From contig NW_017386039.1 in the NCBI RefSeq assembly GCF_000237925.1, positions 372,001-436,000 on the forward strand: DNA of 64,000 bases, read 5' to 3'. Made by a program: the position numbers and the translations under genes. Source of the stretch: Schistosoma mansoni. Its lineage: Eukaryota; Platyhelminthes; Trematoda; Strigeidida; Schistosomatidae. Below the pieces are notes generated by a model that saw only the letters and a list, made by a program, of their open reading frames with translations, was not told the DNA's origin and ran no database searches. Shown here in pieces: positions 1 through 11,266 of the stretch. Numbering within the stretch: position 1 is the first letter of the stretch; the number at the start of each line of letters is the position of its first letter.

Positions 1-1158
1 TGCAAAGCACATATCCTACCTGCGGAAACTAATTGCCAACTGATTAAGTGCGCATTGCATGGCTTGGGCATTATCGCACAGTAAGACAATATCATCCGCA
101 TACTCAAGGTCGAGAAGTGTTTCTCCAGGCAATATATCCACACCGCCATTACTTACATCCATCAGAGCTGTTTCCAGAATGTCATCGATGGCAAAGTTGA
201 AGAGGAATGGTGAGATCGGGCAACCTTGCCTAACCCCACTGCTTGAATGGAACAATGGAGAGGTGTTTGTATATAGGGCCTTTAAGGTGTTGATAAACTT
301 CAGGAACACCCTTCTTCAATAGACAATCTCAGAGAACAGTCCTGTCCAACGAATCGAAGGTAGCCCTGATGTCAAGAAACACTACGATTGTTGGCCTGTG
401 ATAAGTATTACGGTGTTCTAACACTTGGTGGAGGGTGAAGATATGATCAATGCATCCTCGACCAGAACGAAAACCAGCCTGCTCCTCGCGAGTCAATCTT
501 TCTCAGGTTTTAAACAACCTACGAAGAATGACAGAAGCCAATAGTTCGAACGCAATCGGAAGTAGACTTATCCCCCGATAGTTGTTACAGACATGAAATG
601 AATTCTTTTTAAAGATAGAAACGACTATCGACTCATTCCATGGTGTTGGAACACTTTCTTGCTCCCAAACCTTTGTAAACAGCACAGTCAATTCTTTAGT
701 CAGAAAGTCACCACCATCTTTAAAAAGAGCCGGAGGTGAGTCATCTGGGCCCGGTAATTTGTAGCGTTTCAAGAGTTGGAGTTCTTTGCGGACTTTCGCC
801 TCGTTTGGTGGATCAGTCGTCACCGGCCATGGAGTGCAGGACAATCTGGTCGATGTCACCGGAGCAGCAGGCCAGTTGACCTGCCTTTCAAAGAATCCTG
901 CCTATCGTCCAAGACGTCAATACATGTTAGTGATTGGCATCCCGTCATCCTCACAGAATGTTTCGCTCACACCAGACTTCTTGTTGCCAGTGGATCGGAT
1001 GAGTTGGAAGAGCTTCCGGCAGTTACCAGATGCAGCTGCTGCTTCCATCTCATTAGCACGCTCCGACCACCAGGCTTCTCGGTCCTTACGCAAGCTTTGC
1101 CCAGTTTCGTTACGTAACAGCCATCGTTTGTGGTCAAACTCCCGGTCACCCGGAGTAG
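1..1158 (-). mobile_element. LINE reverse-transcriptase fragment, broken
   Basis: Reading leftward, frames at 859-503 and 309-16 encode reverse-transcriptase blocks. They include [31 protein letters not shown] and the catalytic palm [10 protein letters not shown]. The frames are offset and interrupted, so this is a dead copy; its 3' part lies off the left edge. It is the same family as the LINEs at 24972-27000 and 54712-55790, sharing long near-identical DNA stretches. The element is split at 1158 by a younger LINE insertion and resumes at 1676. The family is an endonuclease/RT-type non-LTR retrotransposon; the clade was not assigned. Confidence 0.88.
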
Positions 1159-1675
1159 TCAGTCAGTCAGTCAGCTACAACGTAGGACCAGGCACATATA
1201 TGCATCGGTCCAAGTTGCCATACCTCGTTAGCACAACAAGATCAACACCGGATTCATAGAAGTAATTAATTTAGTGGTAGTAGTATATGAAGAAAGGTTG
1301 TATATAAGGATATAGTATAGGAAGGAAAAAAGTTATGAAGCAATTTTAATCTCATAGTTTAAGGGAAGATAAAGAGTGTATACACCTACGCCATTGTGAT
1401 CGATTCTGAGCCATGTCACCTAGAGTCTCCAACCATTGGTTACGATAGTCACGCGGACCCCAACCAGGTAGTCTGCATCTGCCAACATGGCTCAGGCTAG
1501 AAGTTAGTGACTTCAAACACTGATGCCATGTTTTGGTTTGGCCGCCCCTAACTCTCTTCCAACCATCCCCAATACTAGTCATCATAGCGCGTCGTGGTAA
1601 TCGGTGTTCAGGCATACGTAACACATGGCCCAACCATCTCAGTCGATGAAGATTCATGACCTCATCAACTGATTT
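1159..1675 (-). mobile_element. Nested 5'-truncated LINE 3' end with target-site duplication
   Basis: The insert is flanked by the 11-bp direct repeat acccggagtag at 1148-1158 and 1676-1686. The uninterrupted host sequence is visible in a related copy near 26906, which confirms the insertion. On the minus strand the element ends in a run of TGAC/CTGA tetranucleotides (1159-1174), typical of a LINE 3' tail. It encodes the C-terminal RT-associated region, with motifs [20 protein letters not shown] and LPGWGPRD, and a frame open to 1352. Other fragments of the same 3' end lie at 28370-28880, 45213-45697 and 46895-47135. Confidence 0.85.
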
Positions 1676-2235
1676 ACCCGGAGTAGACCGACGGGCTTCC
1701 ATCAGTTGTAAGGAGCCAGAAGAAACCCAGTGCTTATAAGCGGGACAGAGGACAGCTAAAAGAAGACATGTCCCTTGATATTTGTTGCATCGATGATGTA
1801 GACCGTTTTTAAGGAAAAAGACGAAGACCATTTCATTCCAATATGTTTGAGAACACTGCTTTACAAACCTTCCCAAACAACCCAGCCGGTTCCCTGATCA
1901 GAAGTTTTCCACAATCCTTAAAGAGGACCTGGTGGTTTACGGCACTTTGGTAGTAGGATTTCCTTGCGGAATCCCTATTGTTAAGTGAACTCGCTGTCAC
2001 CGCCTAGGGAGGACAGGACAGTCCGACCGACGTTGGTGGGGTAACGGACTAGCTGTACTGTCCTTTTTGAAACTCTAAAATCCAGGACTTCATTAGAGGT
2101 TATTAACAGACGTTCCATCAGCTTGACAGACTGCTTCACTCATGCCAGAATTCTAGATGCCAGTGGCTCGATTGAGTTAAATTAGCTTCCAGCAGCCACT
2201 GTTTCTAATTCGCGCTCCGGCCATTATGTTTCATT
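1676..2235 (-). mobile_element. LINE debris, continuation of interrupted copy
   Basis: 1676-1745 continues the LINE interrupted at 1158, matching 26909-26985 (ccgacgggcttc, agttgtaaggagcc, cccagtgcttataag). From about 1745 to 2235 further decayed LINE sequence follows. Its 1920-2235 part resembles 30226-30490, sharing ggatttccttgcgga, agctgtactgt, ccatcagcttgacagactg and gaattagcttccagcag-type blocks. No intact reading frame remains. Confidence 0.65.
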
Positions 2236-3231
2236 AAGTGTCATTTTAATATTTCTGTGACTGGACAATGTGTGTTCGGGCACAGTGATGAAAATGCAGT
2301 TAATGTCACTATCTTCACACAATGGTTTTAGTAGATTGAACATGGTTTAGCAATACCGCCGTAGCGGGCTTTAGGTGAAAAAAGTGGTATGAGAATAAAC
2401 TGTATGGGACTGGCATCTGTTGGCGTCTAAATAGCATGAGACATTGCCAGATATGGTTCAGAACACAAACTAGTGGCGACTCCGATGTAGTTTACTTCCA
2501 CATTCTCCATAATAAGGAGTTCAATGGATTGGCAGAATTATTTCTTGTTTTATTTTAACTGAACTATTTCCCCCATTGTACACTATTCTGGTCTATTTGT
2601 TTTTATTCATTTAGCTGTTTTTGATTGTGCTCTTTCTTTAATCTATTGACAATTTCACTTTCGTTTTTTTATGACGCGTATCTACTTTCGAGCCTATTTG
2701 TACCAGTAAGTGTATTAAGTACACGAATTCTTAATCGTTTACTGTAATAAATATATTAAACTGTCTTCAAAAAATTACACACTATGCTTCACTTTCCCAC
2801 TCGCGTTGCATTCTATGCTTCTTAGCAAGGGTTCGAATAAATATAAGCCGTCGGTTTTACAGAAAATAAAACTTTGGTGTAAATCCATGTCTTAGATTAT
2901 TTGTCGAATACGAACGGAATCTGGCGGGTAGATACTTGTAATAAACAAATATTTATCGCAATTATATTGACGGATATAGTAAACAAGGAAACGTTTCTTT
3001 GTGCCACAGCACTTTAGATTCGGTCGCTGCCAGTATTTGAAAGCTAAGGTTCCCGTTGTTAAATTACGAGTTTGAAGCCTGTTACATATAGTTCAGTTTA
3101 CTTGACCGGTTAGCGTTACTAGCTCACATAAAAGGTGTAGACAAAAGCCAAATACATGGGGCTGCAATTGGTTACTGAGTTGCATAGACTTTAATCATAA
3201 TCTAGTACAAACAAATAGACTCTAATCTATT
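2236..3231. other. AT-rich stretch without recognised gene
   Basis: No coding pattern, RNA gene or repeat shared with the rest of the window was recognised. If the thioredoxin-like gene at 3893-4387 continues toward its C-terminus on the minus strand, its next exon could lie here or further left. None was identified. Confidence 0.4.
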
Positions 3232-3449
3232 TCGATAGTGTAATAAGAAGACGAAGATTATCAGAACTGTGTGATATATTATTATTATTATCCTTGTTTC
3301 CTCTTACCCCCCCCCATATCCAGTCTTGTTGACCTTTTTTTATATATAAATGTTCTGAACAAGTATATGTGTGATGAGATTGTTCGGAATGTATTGCGCT
3401 AATATATCACACAGTTCTGATAATCTTCGTCTTCTTATCACACTATCGA
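3232..3449. repeat. 50-bp inverted repeat around a 118-bp spacer
   Basis: 3232-3281 (starting tcgatagtgtaataagaag) is the reverse complement of 3400-3449 with essentially one mismatch. The spacer contains short A/T and C runs. The pair could fold into a long hairpin. It may be a small MITE-like element or the collapsed terminal repeats of a larger one; no protein is encoded and no second copy was seen. Confidence 0.75.
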
Positions 3450-3892
3450 GATTGCTTTAAATTTCTCTGATCTATGTTTTTGTTTTTATGTTCCTATATA
3501 GCTCTTAATAACATCATCTTCCTTTTACTTGATAAACCAAAAGTACTTTGCACGTAAACAGTTCGAGAGTGGAGTCTGTCAAGCGAGGGCAGTGAGATAC
3601 TGATCGGTTCACAGTAGGTCCAGGTTATCCATACTAGCAAACGATAACAAAGAGAAATATTACCTATATAATTTTATTCTCTCTAGTCTTCATGGGAGCA
3701 CAGTAATTTTTTCAGAAATATATATACATTGGTGGACAAATAGTGACTCATTAAGTGCGCGATTTTCAGTTTATAGCAAGTTACGTAGCCGACACCATAA
3801 AAACCTATTACTGGGGTAACAACCACTGGATGTAAGTCACTGGGGCAGATATCACGCATAATTTTCAGTATTAATTAGAAGTATGGACTTAC

Positions 3893-4387
3893 GCATGTTT
3901 GACCAAATGAAGTCAGCCATCCCATCCAAATCGACATCTGAACCGGAATACTCATTGAAAATCTTTCCGTTAACGATAATCTTGAGTTTTGGGACAAACA
4001 ACATACGTAGACTCCATTTGTGAATGAGATAATCATCCACCTGGATACCGTAGACTGGAAGTTGAGGATATGCTCGAGCTAAAGCATTTATATAGGGCAA
4101 TGAAGCTTTAGAAAATCGACAAGTAGTAGAGAAAATGAACAGAATGTAGCATTCATGTAACCTCAGTTGGTCAGGATGTTTAACATGGTTTCCAGGATCC
4201 CAAGTGAATTGTGAGTTGGACCAAGGCGAGTTGAATAAATCTGATAGTTGTGCTTTATGCAGGAATTTAACGTTGCTAGAACTACCATTTATCCAGTTAA
4301 ATTTCAAGAGTTTGCATTGTGGAATGATATGGGATTGTTCCGTCATAGAAATCTGAGGCGACCATACAGATTGGAAGAAACTAATTT
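3893..4387 (-). CDS. TXNDC15: Thioredoxin-fold exon resembling TXNDC15
   Basis: An open exon is bounded on the minus strand by an acceptor (catgacag) before 4387 and a donor (gtaagt) after 3893. It has phase 1 at both ends and covers 165 codons. Its second half reads ECYILFIFSTTCRFSKASLP, then INALARAYPQLPVYGIQVDD and LFVPKLKIIVNGK. This is the thioredoxin-fold layout of TXNDC15, including its single-cysteine CRFS site in place of CxxC and the cis-proline loop (VPKL). Family members are membrane-anchored proteins linked to the ciliary transition zone. The N-terminal half (CKLLKFNWINGSSSN) is divergent. Neighbouring exons with signal peptide and C-terminal transmembrane helix were not found. 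Identity rests on recall of the family pattern. Confidence 0.7.
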
Positions 4388-4458
4388 CTGTCATGAAAAA
4401 GAAAGAATGAGTTAACTATTTCTTGTCTTTTACAACCACAGTGTAATACAAAGCTGGT

Positions 4459-4725
4459 TTATGGGCAGTATGCCGAGATTTTGTAGCCAACTAGGCCATC
4501 ATAGCTGATGAGATTTCCAAAATAAATGAAGTGTTCGAAGTACTCAACTGCTTCACTTCTTATTGTGGGGTGTGCTGCTGATGTCGATAGATATAAGTAG
4601 TATGTATCATCAGTCGAAAGTGAAATACCTGGTGGCAGAAAGTTAAGAAGATCGAAAAAACGAGAACAGAGAATGATTGCTATGGAAATGAAGGAACAGT
4701 GGAGTCTGAGACGATTGGTTGACAT
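4459..4725 (-). mobile_element. Decayed LINE reverse-transcriptase fragment
   Basis: An 88-codon minus-strand frame contains EAVEYFEHFIYFGNLISYDG. This resembles the LINE block written as VEKFVYLGS in the copy at 24972-27000. Upstream, LNFLPPGISL resembles the loop before the palm motif. The catalytic aspartates are not preserved. It lies 70 bp upstream of the TXNDC15-like exon, probably in its intron. Confidence 0.45.
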
Positions 4726-4920
4726 TTTGCAAGCGAGGTATTTATGCGTGGTTCTCGGATTTTACTAAGAAGTTCTGTAATTTTGTGTTGAAATACATTT
4801 GGTTGTCCCTGCTTGTTTTCTCGTTCACTGCACTATAACCAGTCTGCGCGTTAACCTAGACCAGCCCAAAAGCGACCTTTTGTGTTTGTCAGAAAGAGGT
4901 TTAGTGGAGATCGTAGTAAT

Positions 4921-5100
4921 TTAATAGTTGATTTCACGAGTCAATTAACGCTTGACCACCATAGGAAATCTGAACGCACTAAACGGCCGTTTCGTCCTGT
5001 TAGGGGACTCTTCAGCAGCGCACACCCACAATCCCGCTTGTGGGATTCGAACCCAGGACGTTCGGTCTCGCGATTAACCTCTAGACCACTGAGCCGGCAT
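4921..5100 (-). repeat. tRNA-derived SINE with hammerhead-type core
   Basis: On the minus strand the element starts with a pol III-like head: gccggctcagtggtctagag as A-box region and gggttcgaatccc as B box. A hammerhead-type block follows (CTGAAGA, GTCC hairpin, GAAA), and it ends in ttaattgactcgtgaaatca and an AT-rich tail. This matches the Sm-alpha style of schistosome SINEs, which carry hammerhead ribozymes. A 5'-truncated copy of its 3' end lies in the opposite orientation at 5481-5547. Confidence 0.75.
4990..5015 (-). ncRNA. Hammerhead ribozyme-like core
   Basis: Read on the minus strand: CUGAAGA (5015-5009), stem II GUCC (5008-5005), a 7-nt loop, GGAC (4997-4994), then GAAA (4993-4990). 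CUGANGA...GAAA is the hammerhead consensus, and position 7 tolerates any base. Helix III appears reduced (ACG against CGU) and the expected GUC cleavage triplet reads GUUC, so activity is doubtful. Confidence 0.5.
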
Positions 5101-5204
5101 CCAACGGTGTTAATGTCTAACTTCAACCAACCAACGAAATTGCGTCACCGTCCACCATTGTCTTTAGTGAGTTACTAGTGAGCACGTGATTATTATCAGA
5201 AAGA

Positions 5205-5480
5205 GGTTTTGTGATTTTAGCGGATGAAAACATCAGGAAGAAGCGCTGAAAGTGGATAGAATGCACACTGAGAAAGGCACAAAACTGCGTCACAAGGCAA
5301 ACCCTCACTTGGAATCCTTAAGGTCTAAAGTGGAGTGGAAAACCAAACACATTACTCCGAGAAATGGAGACAGACATGAGAAGAATGAACAGCAATCGGG
5401 TAGAATTAGAAAGGAAGGCGTGGGACAGAGTAGGTTGGAGAATGTTGGTAGGCGGCCTATGCTTTATTACGGGTAACAGG
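5205..5480 (+). mobile_element. 3' end of a second LINE family
   Basis: Plus-strand fragments encode the C-terminal tail of an RT protein across shifted frames. They read ENIRKKR-like at 5225, then RRNGDRHEKN-type at 5355, and aggcgtgggacagagtaggttggagaatgttggtaggcggcctatgc close to the end. This tail differs from the GWGPRD-type LINEs elsewhere in the window. A short relic of the same end (ttggaggcctatgctcgattggggg) is at about 6484-6508. The copy is 5'-truncated and frameshifted. Confidence 0.65.
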
Positions 5481-5547
5481 CGTTCAGATTTTCTATGGTG
5501 GTCTAGCGTTAATTGATTCATGAAATCAACTATTACATTTCTCATTA
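5481..5547 (+). repeat. 5'-truncated SINE 3' end
   Basis: This segment (gttcagattttctatggtgg, then tctagcgttaattgattcat) matches the 3' part of the SINE at 4921-5100, in the opposite orientation. It abuts the LINE 3' end directly at 5480. Confidence 0.7.
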
Positions 5548-6927
5548 AGATGGAAAGAAACGCATCTCAATTGCGCCCGTATTGTTACACAAAGGATTCA
5601 AGAAACTACATTATCCCTGGTTTCCTACTATATAGGATTACGTCAAATGGGTAAGCGAGTCTTCGGAAAGATAATCAAACCCTGAAAAATGAGGTCAAAA
5701 AAGTGTGATTTCTAGAACATCCATAACGAAACCAAATAACAAGAGTTGTAATAAGTAACCCTGACGAGCACTACTTAGGGTTGACAAGTGCCGTGAGTTC
5801 GCTATCAATTTTAACTCGACTGTTGACGTTCATGTAGGGAGACTTTAGGAGGGTCAGAAACTTATGTAATTTCAGTGGCAAACTGTTACAAAACCTGTCG
5901 GCCAACTAAATCAGGCAGAACCTTCAAGTCACTAGAATAGTTACACTTAGTTGTCACCATGTTTGTTTCTACTCAGAAGTTACAAAATATCCTCTTATGG
6001 TATTGAGTTTTCTAAGTTAAACTTTGCGGAATCTTCAATGTCGTTTTGGACTTTATGAAACAAAGGATGGTCCTGTACAAAACAATGAAAATTCCGCAAT
6101 TAAACCATAGACATCAGAGAACTAACAACACTAACACCATCCGTCGTAGTTACCAACATGTATGTATTAATATTATTAAATTAAACTTAACACGAGTCCT
6201 GGTCAAACAGCAGCAGGGACCTTAACGTGGGTTCGATTAGTCGAAAATAAAACTCATACCAAATCTACTAAATAGCTTAATTTATTAGCCTGTTAGAATC
6301 TATTTCACTAGTTTACCATCAACACGGTTTCATGGGAAGTTCAAGATAAAACTTAGGACTTAACTCGCACCAACTCCACTAAAGCATCACAAGCGAAATT
6401 CCTCCTATGTAAATTACAAAACCAAAACACAGTAACGTAGAATCGTCCTTACCAACAGTGATATAAAATTAAATAGTTTCTGTTGGAGGCCTATGCTCGA
6501 TTGGGGGTGGCATGCGTAAGTTTTTGTTGATATAAGCCAGGATGATATAGTTAAGTACGAACCAATTGAGATACAAAAAAATGAATTAAGACTCCATATC
6601 CACGTTACTCAGAACGCTTGCATTGTATGAGGCCGGCAACATACAAACGACATTTAGACTCACTTCACTATTGCAGTTTACCACTGGGATGGGAGTATAA
6701 ATTTATTTATCTGTCATATGGAACAGGATCTAGGTAGCGCCACCAAACCATACATGTACTAATTTTAGAAGTATATCCAAGGTTTCGTAGAAACTTCTGA
6801 GTAAACAAGAATTTTAAAAATTCAGAACTATTCACATTGAATGTGATATACAGCAAACCCAAAACAATCCCGGTTGTGATATTAACATCTTTCACTCACA
6901 TTGAAAAAACCTAAATGATGAGTTCAG
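5548..6927. other. Intergenic or intronic sequence without recognised gene
   Basis: Apart from the short LINE tail relic near 6484-6508, nothing was recognised. A minus-strand frame at 6895-6707 begins with a hydrophobic stretch (GIVLGLLYITFNVNSS), but splice phases do not connect it to the TXNDC15-like exon. Confidence 0.35.
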
Positions 6928-7175
6928 ATGTCAGGACCTAATTGTACCCCGGCAGAGTTCACTATTGAGCTTAGCTATCTGGAGATATTAGGTGTACGAC
7001 TGTGGCTGAACAAGCCAATAAAAGACTGGGAACAAAAACAGACTGAACAACTACTAGAACAGGTCATCAAAATGACGTACTTTGAGGGTAAAAATACGAT
7101 ATTTGAGGGAACAACTATATCCCCTTTGATCAAGAAAACCACTAAAATACAAAGCGCACTGAAGCTGATAATTAA
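6928..7175 (+). other. Candidate exon, unknown protein
   Basis: An open plus-strand frame follows an acceptor-like ttcag and ends before a donor-like aa|gtaaat near 7175. The translation is amphipathic and contains YLEILGVRLWLNKPIKDWEQ and KQTEQLLEQVIKMTYFEGK. Its composition looks protein-like rather than random, but no family was recognised and no partner exon was found. It could also be chance. Confidence 0.25.
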
Positions 7176-7179
7176 GTAA

Positions 7180-10100
7180 ATATCTCAGCAAAATATCGCT
7201 TAACTCCATACGTTTGAAAAGCAGTGTTTTTTCAATATCTCATCTTATGGGTTAGTGAAACACCCCGTTCAACATAGTTCACATAATTGGTAAACAGCGA
7301 TCATTCCATCGATAACGATACATGTTAAAACAAACTGAATCTTCTTCTGAATAACATTTCTTCCTCAAAATTGTTTTTAGGGCCTTTGTTTTTAAAACGA
7401 GAATGTACATTTTCTCATGATTAGTACTTACGCCAGTTGGTCTTGCTCTTATAAATCGTGTTAACTCGGAAATCCTCATGATTTTCATTATCTGGAGGGT
7501 TTTTTTCTGAATGCGCTCCAAGCTCGCCAAAGACACCAAACCAGTATATGGTAGTCGATACGAATGTTAGAATCCCGCGCATCTTCAAGGTTTATGTGAA
7601 GGTGAAACAATGTTCCTACAGTTGAAGGACCTTTCCATGGAGTTGCAGCTTAAGTTTCGTTCCTTAGTAAATGCTGACTCGTTAAATTTGAAATTTCTGT
7701 AGGTTCCATGACGAAAATAAAACACAAAGTGAACTCTATAAAAGTAACTTGAATATGCGTTATGCAGAATGGTTTTTTGCGTACCAGAAAGCTCGGGCAA
7801 GAAAAAATGGACAAAGTCCTCATATATAATTCTTGTCTTACAGTCCTTATGAAATTCACTTATTTTTAGGCTTTCTAGCAAGTCTCCCACGGGGACCGAG
7901 AGCTGTGTTGATGCAATACAGTAAAGGAAAGCAATGATAGGTAATAGTTGAGTATGATGTTATCATATTGCTTTCATAGATAATTAAGCAATATGGATGG
8001 CAACAGTTGTCTGACATTTACCGTTAGATCCATTTTGAAAGTGAAAATCCCTCCATGCATACATTTGTGATTTCTTCCCTGTGGTTTCTTTATTTGTATA
8101 TATTGTTAACTTTTTTGATGCTAATTAAGTCTGTAACGTTTAATTTTCTTGGTTTTCTTATCGTTTTTATTGAGTATCTATGTTCCTTACTGAACTGTAT
8201 TTAGTTTGTTTTAATTGTTATCATTCTGGCGGCTGCCATATTGGCTGCTCGCTCTTTGATTGTACGGTTTGATTTTGACTGGGATCGTGCATTTTTGGTT
8301 GTAATTTGGAGCACTTTTCCAGATATTGAAACACTTTGTGTTATAAAGCAGCCGCTCAAACGGAATCTTACTTGATCTATCGAGAAAGGATAGAGTAACA
8401 CTCACCTTTTGGTGTTTTCCGTAATTTTAATATATTTCTTTTCACTTTGCTATTCATTGTAATTTAGATTGAATATTTCGGTATCATTTGTCGGTTGAAT
8501 AACTGGGTGGTAATATTTGTTTAGGTAAATTTGTACATTTGTATATATGATGAAATTTAGAACCGTTATTACCCCCAAAACACCTTGTTCTGATTTCGAC
8601 CAGGGGGTGCGCGTCTCTAATTTTACTCTCCAGTTATTCAACAATTCAAACCTAGTTAGAAACCAGGTTTGGATGTTACATTTACTGATTTTCGTTTAAA
8701 ATGTGTTTTATAAATATTTTATAACATCTGCGAGGTAGACCTTCAACTCGAGAGAATGGATACCGTTCAACTATAAAGTTAACTGTTTTGAAAAAGTCAA
8801 ATGGATGCTTGTAATAATGACCAATCAACATCCGTGAGAATAATTCGAGGGGAATAGAAAAATGATTATAAATGATTGAAAGGAAGGCTGACATCAAAGA
8901 AGAATGTGGTATTAGACAAGTCGTTTTTGCACGTACAGGTTAGGTTTGAACTTCTGGATAGCTGTTGTTGCCTATACTCGACAGGGACTTAAAACTTATC
9001 GACGCCATAGGATAGTGAAACGCATGTTGCGCATATATAATCTTGATTCCCTCGTGTGTCATACTTTTCGGACGAAAAACGATAGTAAAAATGGAGCGTA
9101 AACTACTTTTCCACCACTAAAAAGAGAATATTCATAACTTGTGAAGTTCCATGAATGCAAATCACCTTTCCTAACTGATGGTCTACTTCGTTATTAGTAC
9201 TGCTCTAATAATAGGCCCAATCCTAAAATTGTAGATTTGTCATGGTATAACTTACATGGAAGTCACATCCTTGTCTACACTTACACATCGTTTCGTAACA
9301 ATCACCAATATATAATGGAGTACACATTTAGGATGAAGATAGAACGATATATTTATTATGAATGAAGGATATAGGCTACACAATAATCCTCACGCCTGCA
9401 AGGCGAAGCCATTTCGATTCAGTGGATTTGAATTCATTTAATTCATTCTTTCCGTCTTCTTCATCGTCGGGTTTTTTTCTTCGCGTTAAATGTTGAATAT
9501 CTATTTTCCTAGTTATCCCGTGATCACCTTTTAGGATTGTGTGGTTAGGGCCTAATTCCACTGCAAATTCACGCAATGTTGAGAACTTCTAGAAGACGCA
9601 ACTCCAAGCCCACCTAGAATATCGGAAGAATTGATGATGGCGTAGGACGAAGTCTCATGTTTCATATGTGTTTTCTTTGGTACACCAAGAGGTTGCTGAA
9701 AAAGGGGGAAGGACAGAAGGCAGGATAGACAGTGTTCATGACTAGTGAAGTTTGGTCATTTGTGGTGGATTAATTAAGGTATGAATATCAATACTTATCC
9801 TCTTTTATTAGGTCAATTTCCAAGCAAGTCTATTTCATTAGGTCAAAGAAAACAAACGAATGTATGGCGATGAGTAAAAAAGTAGTACAAAGGGAAGTGA
9901 TCTGGGAGAGCCGAAACTTTAGGAATGTTTTTTTGAAAATTCGTCAAGAAAACGTGTTCGAATGCCAACTGGGTTTTTTTCTTCAAAATTATTGTAACCC
10001 ATTTTTAATGTTATATCTTTTGTGGAACCATGAATGGACTTCTACCCAAGTAATTGTCCAATCTTGCTTCGAATAGGATTTCTTGGTACAAAATGTAGTC

Positions 10101-11182
10101 AATTTGATGCTAAAAACTGTCCAAAGAGGTATTTACAATAAGAAATTAGTATCAGTACCATCGGATAAGTACATCCTACCAGACCACAAGGAGCTATAAT
10201 TAAAGAAAATGTTCTCCCTTACAAACATGGGTGTACTGAAGCTATCTCCCCATCGTCACGTTTCCTCGTCTGTGGCACCACCCTCCCTCCTTTTGTGATG
10301 TTAGTCTCTCTTACGTTTGTGTTTTGTACGAATAGTACTTTAATCCAAGCTCTATAATGCGCACATTGTTGGAATGCACTGTCTCTATTAGTCCCATGTT
10401 CAGGTATATAAAGCCTTTGTATTGTGGACTAGATTTCCATTTGGCATATCATTACTCAAAAATTGACCAGTGGTATAATTTATAGCATAATGGTCATGTG
10501 GTTTATGATTTAGAGGTGATAAGGACAAGTAGATGATCAAAGAATATGAAGGAATTTGAGGTTGCAAAATTTAATAGTAAGACGGTAAGTAAGTAAGAAA
10601 ACAAAACATTCCAATGATAATTGAAATAAACTACTTGTAGAGCATGAATTAGAAGGACCTCACACTTATTTAGGGCATTCAGTGCTGGGGCAAGTGTACT
10701 AATACCAAATAAGACCTTGATTCAATAAGTTCACCCAATAAGCTGGTCAGTTATTTTCTTCACTCCTACTACCAGGGCTATGAGCTAATTCATTATCAAT
10801 TGGTGATACACCCTACCTAAGTTGTTACTTTAGCTTCCCACAAGAATCGAATTCCGTAGGAACGTTGAATATCCGAGAAAGTGCCGCGAGCGGTCTACTC
10901 AACACCATGTTGGTGAGGTACGATTTTTCGGTGCTCTGCCCGGCTATCAGGTGTTTAATCACCTGCCTCTTGAGTCTCCTTCAAGTAAAAAATAAAGAAG
11001 AATCTACTTTCAAGGCAATGATGAAAATCAGTTAAACGTGAAGTTCACTTCACCCTCTCTGATAAACCCACGACAGTCTTATGGGTCACCACTGAAATAC
11101 TTTCAAACACGTTCAGGCAACCTTAAAGACGATCTATTTGCGTCATTCATAGAACCCAATCTAACGCTTACTTTGCACTTAC
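7180..11182. other. Long stretch with no firm gene
   Basis: Scattered short frames have no recognisable domain. A minus-strand frame at 9576-9376 (REFAVELGPNHTILKGDHGI, ending WLRLAGVRIIV) looks somewhat protein-like and follows an acceptor-like tcttctag, so a terminal exon of an unknown gene is possible. Nothing else was seen. Confidence 0.3.
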
Positions 11183-11266
11183 AATAGATCCCAGTGTGGT
11201 GATACAGGCGCCAAAAGACCAAATGTCAGCACGACCGAGCAACATCAATAATTCAACACAGCTCTC
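11183..11266 (-). pseudogene. Kinase-like exon or exon relic
   Basis: An 84-nt open segment lies on the minus strand between an acceptor (ttctgtcag) and a donor (gtaagt), phase 0 at both ends, 28 codons. The translation contains VELLMLLGRADIWSFGACIT. ADIWSFG matches protein-kinase subdomain IX (D-x-W-S-x-G), with an ELL-type sequence before it as in APE/PELL of subdomain VIII. No neighbouring kinase exon was found, so it may be an isolated genuine exon or a dispersed relic. Confidence 0.4.

Noticed and set aside
6707-6895. Hydrophobic N-terminus as signal-peptide exon of the TXNDC15-like gene
   Set aside because: The possible donor leaves one base that creates a stop codon when joined to the exon starting at 4387.
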